From Collybia mongolica (lineage: Eukaryota > Basidiomycota > Agaricomycetes > Agaricales > Clitocybaceae), in assembly GCA_013420905.1 (NCBI GenBank), contig JAAXNY010000003.1, positions 124,001 through 188,000 on the forward strand: 64,000 nt of DNA, read 5' to 3'. The position numbers and the translations under genes were made by a program. The first letter of the stretch is position 1, and each line of letters begins with the position of its first letter. Below the pieces are notes generated by a model. The model made no database searches and was not told where the DNA came from. It worked only from the letters and a program-made list of their open reading frames with translations. Below, one piece after another: positions 10,076-25,009 of this stretch.

Positions 10076-11039
10076 CGCTGTGGGGTGGTCTTGTTAGTGC
10101 GTATATACGGTGATGGTAGTGATGGGTCAGTTTGGGGGGGTTAGGGTTCTAAATCCAACATCCGCACATTATGGAGAAATCCAACGAGAAAAGCATTCAC
10201 TTAGCGATATACTCGAGTACACAGTCCGAGTCCGACACATGTCATGATCATGCCGAGATTCCGGATAACATGACAGGCTATATTATTAGCACAAAGCACA
10301 ATGTCCAAAGTATACCCCGCATAGGTTACCCAACAAGTTTATTCTTAGAAACGCCAGTCCCCACAGGACGCTGACAGATCGCAACCCACGTCCCGCCGAG
10401 TCGTTACCCGAGTCCTCCTACCCCCCGCACGCATCATCATACAGCCACAATACCTACTCCTAACGTACGCGCCCACGTACCACGTACCCCACACCCATAC
10501 CATACGCGTATCCAATCGAATAGCCTCTATTCTATTAATAATACACACAAAGAACGGAACAGAATCGTTAAAAATGGAAAAAAAAAAAAAACGAGCACTA
10601 AAAAAAAAAAAACAAAAAAAAAAAGTTGATTCGACAACGTAATAAGTATACGGATACCGTTCTTGCCCGACGTCATCTTCGAATAGACGCGGGGTATTAC
10701 TACCTCCCTTTCAGCACACCACCATCGTCCTCTGTTAAGATCCCCCCACCACCCACATATATATACAATCCCCACCCTCACCAGAGTCCATCCATCCAAT
10801 AACAACAACGAAGCATAAACACGAAACACCAAACACCAAAACGCAAGGGGGATAAATATAAGTAAAAAAAACCACCACCACCATCAGGCGGAGGGGGGGG
10901 GGGGGAAAGGACGATGGGCAGCATAAATAGCCACCCACGAGGTTCATATTTCTTCACCGCCCCCCCCCCCAGCTCCACCTCCACTTGCACACCAAACCCG
11001 CGCCCGACGCCCATAATCCACCTCCCAACCCACCCCATC
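10076..11039. other. Low-complexity spacer
   Basis: Contains poly-A runs near 10575-10625, poly-G near 10890 and poly-C near 10965. Long frames here and to 17.7 kb follow base composition and show no domain or splice logic. It probably includes the 3' UTR of the ERT1-like gene. Confidence 0.5.
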
Positions 11040-13772
11040 CTAACACCTAATAAAATTCCCCACAATCATCGTCGGAATCCCCCACTTATCCCTCCGGATC
11101 GTAAACGAAAAGCAGCAATTAATAAACCCCTCCTCGTTCCCCCTCCCCTCCTCCTCCCCTGCCCCTGCCCCTGCCCCGGCCCCGGCCCCTCCCCCCACTA
11201 CACCCCCACCCCCGCCTACTCCACCCGCACTCCCCACACTCCCCACCCCAGACGCCGAGTTCGCAAGTACACCAGCCCCAGCCCCAGGGGCGACGCTCGC
11301 CCCGCGCGTAGAGACGACCGCGTCGCCCTGCAGGTGCGGCTTGTACCGCAGCACGCACGAGGTGAGCACGGCTTTTTGGCTCGAGTCGAATGCGACGTGG
11401 CCGTATTTCTGTAGGGTAGAGTGTGAGGGGGGGGATGTTAGCATTGGTTCTGTGCGGGTGAGAAGCTGGGGGAACGGGGGAGGCGGATGGGGCATGGCAA
11501 TGAGACGAAGGACGGAGAACGGAGAACGGAGAACGAAAGCCAGGAAACGAAACGCAGTCAATCTGGAAACACCACTCACCTCCCAATAATTAACCGCCGA
11601 CTCCTCCGCCATAAGCTCATATATACACAATCGGCCCTACCAAATCACAACCAAAGAGTCAGCACAAGTATCAAGAAAGACGTAGGGATAGCAAAAGAGC
11701 AGAACAAAAACCCCCTCCAAAAACCACAACGACACACTCACATCCCGCATCATATACCCATCCACACCCACCAACTCCGAAAACTCCCTATTGCCCTTGT
11801 ATATCTCCCCCGTGCGGCGCCACAGACACGCCGGCACGCCCATCGCGGAGAACACGCGGTCGTAGTCGAGCAGCAGCCGCTCGAACGCTTCTTCGATGAA
11901 TACGAGGTCCTGTTGGGGGTTGGGGGTGAGTTGGGTGGGTGGGGTGAGTGGGGGTGGGGAACGGAGAGGATGGGTAGGATAGAATGGATAGAACGTGAGA
12001 GAGAAGAGCACGCACAAGATCACGTAACGACTGCGCAACAGCCTACAAACCAAAGTCATTCAACATCAGGGGGGGGGAAGACAATGCGGTACCACCCACC
12101 CTAAACTTCGGCCTCAACACCGACAACGGCTGCAATATCTGCTGCTTCGACTCCTGCGACACACTACCCGCCAAAAACGAAAAAAAAAAAAAGGGCGTCA
12201 GCATATTATACACCAGCCACGAGAGGAGAACGAGAAACGAGAAACGTCGAACCCAGCCACACGCGCCAAAACCACATGGGCTAAAAAGGACCCAGAACAA
12301 GCCCTCCTCCCGCACACCCCCCTCAAAGCCCAACCCTTCCAACCATCCCAACCCAAAAAAAACCACTCACTTCCGATCCATCCACCTCGACAACCTCGCA
12401 TACCCCTTCACATAATTATACGGCTTCAACAACCCCGCCTCATACTTACTCCTAATCACCCGATTCAGCCGCTCGTTGCGCGAGCCCGACTCTTGGTCCG
12501 CCGCCGTTAAGAGGAACTGCTCCGTTTTGGTTGCGGAGGCGATCACGGAGCGGGAGGGGTCCGGGGTTGGGTTGGCGCCGGGGGGCGCGGAGGCGGAGGT
12601 GGAAGTGGTGGTGGGGGGGAGGTTGGAGGTGGGGAGGGGAGGCGGGGCGGAGGCAGAGGTGGAGGTGGAGGCGGAGGATTGGGGCGGGTCCATGGCGTGT
12701 GCGAGGGACTCGGCGAATGTGTGTGGGGTGTGGTGGGGGTGGAGCGGGTGTTGTTGGTGTTGTTGCTGGTGCTGTTGGAGTTGTTGTTGAGCGTGCTGCT
12801 GTTGTTGCTGCTGCTGCTGATCTTGCTGATCTTGCTGCTGCTGCTGTTGTTGTTGTTGCTGTTGCTGCATCATCTGATGTGCGCCGTTGACGCCGTTCAT
12901 GCTCGCGGGGTATGCGGGGGGCGACATGAGCGACGCAGACTGGGGCGGGGGCGAGAAGAACGAGCCGTCGTCGAGCGTTTCGAGAAAGTCCCTGTGTATA
13001 CGATAAATGAAAGAATAAACGAAAGGATAAAGTGGAATGAGGAAAGGAAAACAAGTGAAGGGAAGGGAGGCCAAGAGATGGAGAAACGAAGGAAAAACGA
13101 AGGGGAAAAAACAAGGAGGAAGGGGGGGGGTGGGTACGAACGTGAGCACGGAGAATTCGTTGCCGAGGGTCTCGGGCTGGTACAAGAACTGGCCCTGCGG
13201 CACGCCCAGCGACCACGACGGCGCGGGCACAGACACAGGGACGGGGGGCGGGGGCGGGGCGGGTTGGTACACAGGGACTGCGTGGGGAGGGGTTAGTCAC
13301 GCGTGTGAATGGGAATGGGAAGGGGGGGACGTTTACCGGGGGCAAAGCTGCGCGCCATGTCCATCCCTGCGACAGCGTTCGTAGGCTGCTTGTCGGTGAC
13401 TTTAGGTCTGCGCTCGTCGTGGCACAGGTGTCCGATCTCGCGCTTGATGCTAGGGGATGGCGTTGAGGAGATGGGGCCGGGGAGGGGAGGGGAGGGGAGG
13501 GGAGGGGGGACTCACCAGCGCTGGCAGGGCCTGCCCTCGTCGCAGGTCATATGGCTGCGCCTGCAGTAGAGGCATGCGTGGTTGACCTTGCGGCGCTTGG
13601 CGGGCTTCTTCTTCTTGCCGTCGTCGTTCGCGCCGGTGCCGGTGCCGTTGCCGTTGCCGTTGCTCGTGCTGGCACTGAGAGTAGGGGCGGTGGTGGTGGT
13701 GGTGGACGGACCGGCGCCGGTAGCGGACGAGGAAGAGGCTTGGGCTTGGTCTGGGTATGCGAACGTCGCCAT
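11040..13772 (-). CDS. ert1: ERT1/AcuK-type Zn2Cys6 transcription factor
   Basis: Nuclear zinc-cluster regulator; relatives (ERT1, AcuK, Rds2) activate gluconeogenic and respiratory genes on non-fermentable carbon. Nine exons: 13772-13516, 13449-13337, 13277-13142, 12991-12371, 12163-12100, 12042-12016, 11909-11742, 11636-11580, 11408-11040; sum 1812 nt, 603 aa. Residues about 64-100 form the cluster C-x2-C-x6-C-x5-C-x2-C-x8-C (ACLYCRRSHMTC, then CIKREIGHLCHDE); intron 1 splits the fifth Cys codon. A basic KKKKPAKRRK precedes it. Exon 4 holds a long poly-Gln tract. The C-terminal half carries the conserved KYEAGLLKPYNYVKGYARL region and a PAS-like part (LWRRTGEIYKGNREF, CCFSFTIRRDKWGIPT). A Gly/Ala-rich insert breaks exon 9. 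The upstream 4 kb is gene-poor, as is common for regulator genes. Confidence 0.88.
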
Positions 13773-16659
13773 TGGAAGTCAGGGCATGCGGGGTGCGGGG
13801 TGCAGGGTGCGGGTTTAAGTGTGACAAGGGAAGAAAAGGAGGAGGAGGAGCAGTAGTAGTAGTGGAGGAGCAACTGAAGAGGAGGGAGGGAGGGAGGGAT
13901 GGAGGATGGAGGATGGGGATGTGAGGCTCCGGGCTTTGCGCAGAGCAAAAAGGCAAAAAAAAAAAAAAAAGAATTTTCTACTTTTCTTTTTGCCCCGTTG
14001 CCAAACACCAAAAATGCCCAACCAGCCCCCAAGTAATTTTTTTTTTTCCTGCGCACATGGACCCCGGACACCGATCCCAGGGCTAAGCCCAAAGGGTGCC
14101 AGCCAAGTCCAAGCCCACGCCCTGTGTGGGAATTCCCTGTTTTTTTGTAATACTCTTTTTAGGCTATGAAAAGAATGACGTCAGGACCCCGGAACCCCTG
14201 TTTCCCTGTCACCTTTGAGCTCGTAATTTAAAAAATGTGACATCCGTTTCTGAAATGGGCTTGTGCTGTCCCAAGCCCCTCACACAACAATGGGGGTGCA
14301 GGGCGGGCGCTGGGCAGGAGGAGAGATTGTATGAACACACACCGGGGCTCCCCCTCCGTTATTTTTTTAGTATCACCGCCCAATGAGGGACCGTGAAACA
14401 CACTCCACCCCTCCTGCGTCCCAGAGTGCTTGGTGCGTTGTCCCAACGTTGTTAGGTGCAGCGGCTCCACGCCCCGTCGGAGTGGTTCCTCGTGAGTTCC
14501 GAGTTCTAAGGTCCCAGGTTTCGCGTCCAGGGCCCCCGGTAAGCCATCCATTATAACATATGCACACACACTAGCACCAGCGCCCGTGCTCGTACATATG
14601 GAGCCGTCGTGCTTCGTGCTTCGTGATTGTGGCCCCAAATTCATTCCAAAGATCATTTGATCGTCCCATCCGTTGCTTCGAAATTTCCCTCCCCCGCCGG
14701 AGTTACCGAAATGGCCGTTTGCCCGTCATGCCATAACCCCGTAAACCCCGCACGCACGAGCCACATCTTCGTCATCCACTGCCCACCCCCAGCTTCTGCA
14801 GAACCCGAAAACCGGACGAAGCACCGCTCAAACGCATTCCCACCCGACGCTCGCACCGCCCACCAGACCCACCAGACCCCCCACCGGGCCGCCTGGGGAA
14901 ACACGCCCGACCCGCCCAATCCAGAGTCCCCCATTCCTCCCTAGTGAACACACTGCACCCGACGCGCCAAAGGTCAGCAGTCACGCGCACACGTGGCGGC
15001 CGCACGGGGACAGAAGACAATGGTATGATCTGCCCGAGTCGTTTGCATGTGGATCGTGCGGTCGAGTGTCGTCCCAATCCCAATCCCGAGTTCGGACGCC
15101 TCCCCCCCCCCCCCGAGACCTCGATCGAGAAAAAACCTTCAAAAGGGCACGTCCTATCATCACCATCACAACCACCCATACTCATACATACCCTAACCAA
15201 CAATCGAAAATCGAAGTCGAAATCGGACTCGAAATCAGCACCCACCCCCTCGAGTCCGAACCCATCACATCAGCTCCGCGTCCGTGACCGGGATGGGCTA
15301 AACCTCACACCCGCCTCAGCCCCCCTACCCTCGCTCTCGCCCTCGCTCTCCGTCTCGGTATCTCTCTCGGTATCTCTCTCGGTATCGGTATCCCCGCGTG
15401 CCTGATCACACATGCCACACACGCACCCCCCCCCATCGATAACCACCCAACATAAGAGAAAAAAAACCTCACATCCACCACCGCACCACCAACCGCCCTC
15501 CTACCCACCCACACACCCCCCCACTCCACCTAACTCCCTAACCCAACCCAACACCCAACGCCCGACTCCCCCCAGTGCAGGGTCAGGTCTAACCAATTAC
15601 AAACCCAGCGCCCAGCGCCCAGCTCCCCAGGGTCCAAACGACGCTTGAAAGCCGTCCATTCCCAAACCCCAGCCCCCCCTCGGGAAGACCAGGAACCCCC
15701 CCCTCCCCTCGTCCTCCCGATCCCTCCGTCGCGGGGTTCGAAAGCCCCATGCCCGTGCCCGTGCCGCTTCGTACGCGCCGGGCGAATCCTCGTTACCAGC
15801 CACCGTGTCGAGTGGTCTAGCCAGGAGTGAAGTAAAAAAAAAAAAAAGCAAGAGCGGAGGGGTAGGAAGGAAACCGGGAGGAAAAGAGGGGAGGGGAGGG
15901 GGGGGGGCTGAGCGCCCAGGCAACACGTGAGAACACCCCCAGACCCCCCTGGATCCCCCATCACCCCATCGCCCCATTTCCCCATCGCCCCGTCCGTCCG
16001 TCCATACGTACACGAAGCACCTCCTCACCTCGACATAGGAACAGGAACGGAAAACAACACCAGGAACGACTATCAGCGCGCGGTCCACCCTCTGTGTTCC
16101 GGTTCGACCCGGTCTAGAACGCGAGGGAACGCCAGGGGGAGAGGGGGGAGGGGGGGGCGTTACGTTTTTTCTTTCTTTTTTTTTGTGACTATTCCGGTCG
16201 TGTCCCTGGGAAGTTGGGAATCGGGGGGGTAGGGTGTTTTGGGTCCCCGCCCCGTCCCCGGAGGGTCCGCCACTCGCTTTTTGCAAGGTTAGCACCACGC
16301 CTACCTAGTGATCGCAATTCGAGAAACGAGGACGACATGAGGTTAGGAGGTTAGGGCGTAAAATAAGAAAGACGGACCCGCCAACCACGGAGCGGAGAAC
16401 CGCCAGGCCAGTCCGACGGGGTTCGGGAACCCCCCTTCTATTCTACAGACGGAACTGCGCGTATATATATATATATTCAAATTCGCCCGTTCACCATCGC
16501 ACGTTCACCAACGACGCGCCCCCCCCCCAGGGCCCACACACGACAGCCCCACGAACCGACTCCCCCTCCCCCCTCGCCCGCGCAGTCCAAGTCCAAGTCC
16601 AGCCGCACCCAACACCCAACACCCGCCCGCCCGTCCGCGAAAGGCGAAATGATAACACT
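13773..16659. other. Upstream spacer of the ERT1-like gene, low complexity
   Basis: GC-rich sequence with homopolymer runs (poly-A 13956, poly-C 15105, poly-G 15898) and a CTCGGTAT/CTCTCG microsatellite near 15325-15390. No convincing gene. The small CxxC frame near 14710 has no support. The stretch probably holds the promoter and 5' UTR of the ERT1-like gene. Confidence 0.5.
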
Positions 16660-17770
16660 CCCCAAGTCCGAGTCCGAAGCGCCCCACGCCCATGCCCACC
16701 CGCCTTCGATTGATCCTATCGACTACTACGCTATTTATAGTCGGCCTCCAGCCTCCATAGTATCATGACCCGGAATCCTCCCCCCCCCCAACTGGTCGTA
16801 GCGCTCAGTGCAAGCTAGCACGTATCGCAAACGCGCCACCCCCCGTTCCATCCGGTTTTTCTCTATCTACACCTACATCCCCACCCACACTCACACCTAC
16901 ACCCACACACCCACACCCACACTATATACCCCAAGCACAAGCACGTGCCCAACCGACCCGCCGCGGCCGAACCCAGCCCGTATGCGCAGATACAGATACG
17001 CATACATAACCACACAAGTACACAATACCACCACCGCCAACCCTAAAGGACACCGCATACATGCAATCCAGCATCCCAATACCTGAACGACGAACGTCCG
17101 AGTTCGAGTCCGAGTTCGAGTCCGATGTGCCCATATGCCAGCCAGCCTTCGATTGATCCTATCGCTCCTATCGCCCTCACTCTAACTCTATTTATAGCTG
17201 CCCCTCCGCAGCCTTACCCGGATTCCCCCCCCTCCCCCCCCAACTGGTCATGGTGCACGTTAAAATCGGTGCACGCGTGGACGCCTCCCTACCTACCTAC
17301 CACACTAAACTGCACATCCCGCTTTACCCACCCGCTTTTGTTTTTTTTTTGCAAACCCAAATGCGGCGCACGCGCTTGTCCTACCGATGTGCTATGTGGC
17401 CCCCCCCCCCCCCCCGCGCACCGAGCACCGCTTTTTTTTTTTTTGGTTTTGTTTTTGTTTTTCTCGAACGGTATTACCCCCAACACCTCCCCAGCGCAAA
17501 CCCCAACCGCGGCGCGCAAACGTATAGCCGGGCTTGAAAAATCACTCACCCCCCACCCCCCCCCCCCCCCGGGGAAACACCGCGTGCAGTCCGTAAGTCC
17601 CAGCAAGCCACTCGCCCTTGTTCACAAAAAAAAAATGGTTTTTGGCGTCCGAGTCCGAGGTGCCCGTGCCTGGCCTTTCGAGTGATCCTATTGACGTTAC
17701 TCTAATTATAGCTTGCCCTTCGTGGCCTTAACCCGGATCCTCCTCCCCAAACGGGTCGTTGGTGTAGACC
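16660..17770. repeat. Three spaced copies of a promoter-like module
   Basis: A pattern recurs at about 16665-16800, 17100-17245 and 17645-17760. Order in each copy: GTCCGAGT-type runs, CTTCGA-TGATCCTAT, an A/T box (CTATTTATAG in the first two, CTAATTATAG in the third), CCCGGAT-CC, a C run, then AACTGGTC or AACGGGTC. Spacing is about 450 and 530 bp. The A/T box at a fixed place resembles a TATA element, so the modules may be duplicated promoters or a decayed element. No gene follows any of them clearly. Confidence 0.6.
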
Positions 17771-20390
17771 TCCCTCTTACGAGTGTGTGTGTCATGATGT
17801 ACTTGCTCAGGGCGTATCACCCTATTCACTCCGCCCATTTCATGTTTCTCCGTCTAGCCCTACCTTTTACCCCGAGCACGGTCCCTTACCAACGGTGCAG
17901 TCAAGCCCAATCGTGCGTGTGTGGTTGTGCCCGGAGAGATGTGTATCAAGCTCGACGTGCCGACACGAACGTCCTGGGGGTGTTTGGACCCGCGTAAGTG
18001 AGTACGTATCCTGATCGGAACCCCGGTGTTGGGGTCTGATTTTAAAAAAAATTATATTTTTGCGAATGGCCGGCGTGTACGATGTTCTAGTATGTCGTTG
18101 TTGAATGTTGTGGTCGGAAGGGAGCGCCGGTCTTGTATTGTGGGAAAGCTACGCACTAGGCTTTTGGATGCGCTGGACGACCAACTTGAATTTACCCCCG
18201 TCTGGCATGGGCGTGGTGGAGCGTGGGCGTGGAATTACTTGGACGGGTCGGGTTCGGATCCTGGGCCGCCTGGCATCTGTTTTCTCGGGGAGAAATAAAC
18301 CGCAAAAATTGCAATTTACGTTCCCCCTTTTTTTTGTTTCTATGACGGATGGCGAGCCCAAACCAGATCACAATGAAGCAAAAGTTTCTAGATTCAACAC
18401 CCACACTTAGTTTAAGGCGGCGTCAGCTTCTAGACATCTCTCTGGAACGGAATAATATCGTCTCGTATCTGGCGAATTGATCAATGTGGAAGTTCATTTG
18501 GATCGTGTATGGCTCCGCTCCGTGTGGTGATCGTCGTCTCGATCACTTACAATCTCCAGCTCGTGCCGATGCCTTGGAACGATCCTTAAGCACCCCCTAC
18601 GGCTCGATATAATCACCGAATCGCCACTGTTATCAAACAGGTAAATACCAACGCACAACGTAGAGACTGTCGATATCACTCTATTTATAAATACCACACG
18701 TGGTTTCAAAGATATTTGGGTCGTGACTTTTGGGCTCCCATGAGGAAGACGTGCTCCCCTGGATTTTTGGTCATACCCATCTCTTTTTTTATTTTTTTTA
18801 TTTTCAAGAAGGTGTTGGAGCGGATTCGCAAATTGACCCATCCCCAAGATGCTAGTAGACAAAGCGCGAGTTTGAAGGCTCCATTACTGCACTGGGCACA
18901 ATAACACCTTGATGCAAAATCCAGGCCCTGCTGAGGTATGCTTCGGTTTTGCGGTCGATAATCCATGCCGAGCTACGTCAAGTCTTGAGGCATACCGATA
19001 AACCAACTCATTGATAATTCGGGACATATCCTCACGTTGCGTTAAGGCCCAACTCTCCACAAAATATATTAACCGAGCTTCGACAAACGCTTTATAGCTT
19101 TTTATGAATTGCGATGCTCCCCTATTCGATCTCAACTATAAGCCCCAAGTTATGCTTGAAATTGTGCCTTTACTTTCATCATCCTTCTATTTATAGAACT
19201 CGTGCGGCGTTTCCGAGTACGTTTTTACAGAAGCACGCGGACTCCATACCAAAACATATAACGGAATGAATCGCCTGTAATAACAAAAGCTATATACTCA
19301 CCTTTGGCATTTCATTTTTCATTTCCGTTCATGTGTGATTAATCACCTACGGAGCCCCTGGATCCGTATGTAACTAATTAACCCTTCAACGGTGTACTTG
19401 AGTATACAGACCATTTTCGTGGCACGCGACACCATAGCTTTCCCAACGATGAGAAGATTTTCATTTTCGAAGCATCAGAACCGAAGAACGGGTCAACGGT
19501 AATATGGTAAAAACGCAGTTAGTTTTTGACTGGCGTGTTCGGCAGTGATTCTATCGATGGTAAAAACCCACGCGCTCCCGGGATCCACGCGATACAATAA
19601 TCTGAGGGCAGAAATGTAGAGACTTTCTAGCACATATCGTTTGCGATAATCGCGAGATGGACAGTCTTAGATCCATCTTTTTCTGCCCCAAATACCTTTT
19701 GTGATAGCTGAGCCACTACCAATGGCGTTACCCGGGCCTCTGCAATTGCGTCATTTCCCATGGCACCTATGTATACCGAGGCCCCGTTAAGATGTGCAGT
19801 ATTTCCCATCGATGAGAACAAGAGAAGATCTTCCTCGCACAAGTTTCGGGTCCAAAATCCTGTCAATGGCGACAGGGTAAAAGAAATTGGAACGAATATT
19901 CGCCAGCACTTCTGGAAGTGATTCTATCAAAATCCAAGGCGTCTTTGCTTCCAGATAATCGTGGACTCGAGCTTCTATGATACTAAGTAGATAAACCTTG
20001 GATGCTTGGGTGGTCATATGAATTTTATACGGCCTTGAAATCCCTCTGCCCGGGCCGCAAGTCCAAGCCTCTCATAACCACAACTCCAAGAGTCCTCTAA
20101 TGAAAGTGACTGGTCATTACTAATACAATACAAGGGCCTGCGGAACCAAGCCAACTACACGAGGTCGAGGACTTTATATACATCAAGTCGCGGTGATAAG
20201 TAATACTGTACGGTGTACGGGGGGTGGGGGGAAAGAATATGTCGGCCACGTCAAGAAAGATCGTACATCGTAAATGCAGTTTGTGTAAAGTGTGTAAATT
20301 AAATATACGGAGTAAAACGCCCACGTCCAGGGGCGGGCGGGGAGGGGTCGAGGAATGAAGTGAGGGCAGGGGTGCTTTCGCCCACTGCTC
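17771..20390. other. Gene-poor stretch with decayed coding-like sequence
   Basis: No gene recognised. On the minus strand frames at 20017-19787 and 19866-19627 overlap and read like coding sequence broken by a frameshift. Part of them (about 19960-19810) is repeated in diverged form at about 19580-19440, sharing TAGAATCACT, a TTTTACC/CCATTGAC stretch and CTCATCGATGGGAAA. Frames at 18884-19135 and 18494-18862 are also unassigned. Confidence 0.4.
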
Positions 20391-23139
<2,749 letters not shown>

Positions 23140-23633
23140 CGAGTCTGCCGGCGCGAGAGTTAACACGAAACATGCCAACTTTCGTTCGCGCTCTTAAACC
23201 AAGAACAATCCGCCGATATCACTGAGTTCCTGGGGGAATTTCAATTCAGCCAGTCCCGAGAATTGTCCGCCGGTTGGAGAACAATTCAACGAGGCTTCGA
23301 TATCCTGATTTCGACAGCCGTGATTACAAACTGCCGGAAAAGGGTATCAGAGAAACGCCGTGAGGAGGAAAAGTCAGACGGATGGCGAAAATATACCCGG
23401 ATTCTTGCAAAAAGAATGTAAACCCAAACCATTGGCGAGTGGAGATGGAGACAGTTGCGGCAACATTGCAATGAGGGCTTCACCGGAGGATTGTCGGAAA
23501 GCACGTGACGGATTTAGTGGCCGGATGTGACGGGGAGGCTCCCAAGCTTTTGGTGTGTATTTTTAACTCCATATGTAAGCCTGGTCCGTCTTTGCTGAGA
23601 GTTCTCCTTAAACTATACCACTGAGATCTAGCC

Positions 23634-25009
23634 ATGTCATCCAACGGTATCGCTATCCTCGGTGCTGGTATTTTCGCTAAGGAAGGTCTGTACTCCTACC
23701 TCCTTGTTTCATGCATGTTTTTCATCTGATTTGAACTCCCGAAAATTCGCCCGAACCATCAATAGCGCATCTCCCCGCACTTGCTGCTCTGGGAAGCGCT
23801 GCACCTAAACTCAGAGCTGTATATTCGCGATCAGAGAAGAGTGCTCACGAGTTGGCCGACGCGGCCGTGGCTGCCTTGAACGAGACGCCCGACATCTACC
23901 ATGATGGGGATCAATCAAAAAATTTAAACGCTCTCCTCGCACGGTCTGATATCACCGCAGTTATCATTGCGCTACCAATCACCCTCCAACCCGAGATCGT
24001 CCTCACATCGCTGGCCGCTGGAAAACATGTCCTGAGCGAAAAACCTGTAGCGCCCGATGTCAAGCAGGGCCTAGCTCTGATCAAGAAATACAACTCGTTA
24101 TACAAGGGCAAGGGGTTGATTTGGCGGGTTGCAGAGAATTTTGAGGCAGAGCCAGGGTTTCGTGCTGCTGGTGCCGCCATCGCGGCCGGAAAGATCGGGA
24201 AAACCATCTTTTTCAAGACCACTGTCGTCAACTACATTGATAAGGAATCGAAGTGGTACAAAACACCATGGCGGACTGTACCTGATGTGTGTTTCTTTTC
24301 TTCCTCCATGATCTAGGCTTACACCAGAAACTAGTATCAAGGCGGATTCTTAGTGAGTCGCGAAACCTCGGAGAATCTGTGAATGACGGCTGACATGTTG
24401 CCACCATTATCACCAGCTTGACGGGGGCGTGGTAAGGGTCTCTCACAGGGCTTCGGAGAACGTGTTACTAATTTTTTCCTTTCGTCTTAGCACACCACAG
24501 CCGCGCTCCGAGTTATGCTCCCGGAACAACTCACACATCTCTCAGGGTTCGCCTCGTTGAACAAGGATTATTTGAAGCCTCATGACACCATCAACGCCGT
24601 TGTACGCGCTGGATCACACTTTCACGGCACGGTGGAGATGACGTTTGCATCACCAACAAAGACGCGCCCAGTGTCGGACAATTTTGTTATCACTGGCACT
24701 GACGGCTGGATTTCTGTCAACCAAACTAACATTGCGGGATCCACTGCACCCGTCCTCCGCGTAGTAATCAAATCCGTGATCAAAACGGAGGGTAAACCCG
24801 AAGAGGAGAAGGAAGAAATCATCGAAGAATCCATGAAAGGGGTCGAGGCCGAATTGAAGAGCTTCTTCGACAGGATCTCGGGGAAGACTGATGGCGCGGA
24901 CATAGGAGATCCTTTGGGAGCCTTGAGGGATGTTGCGTTTATCCAGGCTGCGCTGAACAGCGAAGGAAGTCTGGTGGACTTGACGGATTTGGTGCCTGCT
25001 TCGCTTTGA
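23634..25009 (+). CDS. Gfo/Idh/MocA-family oxidoreductase
   Basis: NAD(P)-dependent dehydrogenase of the Gfo/Idh/MocA type; substrates in the family are sugars, inositol or dihydrodiols, not assignable here. Five exons: 23634-23685, 23766-24286, 24335-24352, 24417-24431, 24491-25009. The Rossmann start is GIAILGAGIFAKEAHLPAL; VYSRSEKSAHEL follows strand 2; SEKPVAPD is the family's EKP motif, and the YQGGFLLDGGVHTTAAL stretch forms the substrate-binding DGGVH motif. Two microexons of 18 and 15 nt encode most of that motif. The C-terminal half has the expected beta-sheet pattern (GTVEMTF, FVITGTDGWISV). It is divergent from the beta-glucosidase, with about 0.5 kb between starts, so a shared promoter and a role in sugar use are plausible but unproven. 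Confidence 0.88.

Noticed and set aside
14627..14944. Small CxxC-containing frame (MAVCPSCHNPV)
   Set aside because: Only one Cys pair, no second pair to bind zinc, Pro-rich remainder typical of the surrounding composition.
9490..17685. Many long open frames on both strands (e.g. 9490-10113, 14772-15245, 17125-17685)
   Set aside because: They are low-complexity products of C/G-rich sequence, overlap each other, and show no domains or splice logic. Only the zinc-cluster gene and the esterase relic in this interval have support.
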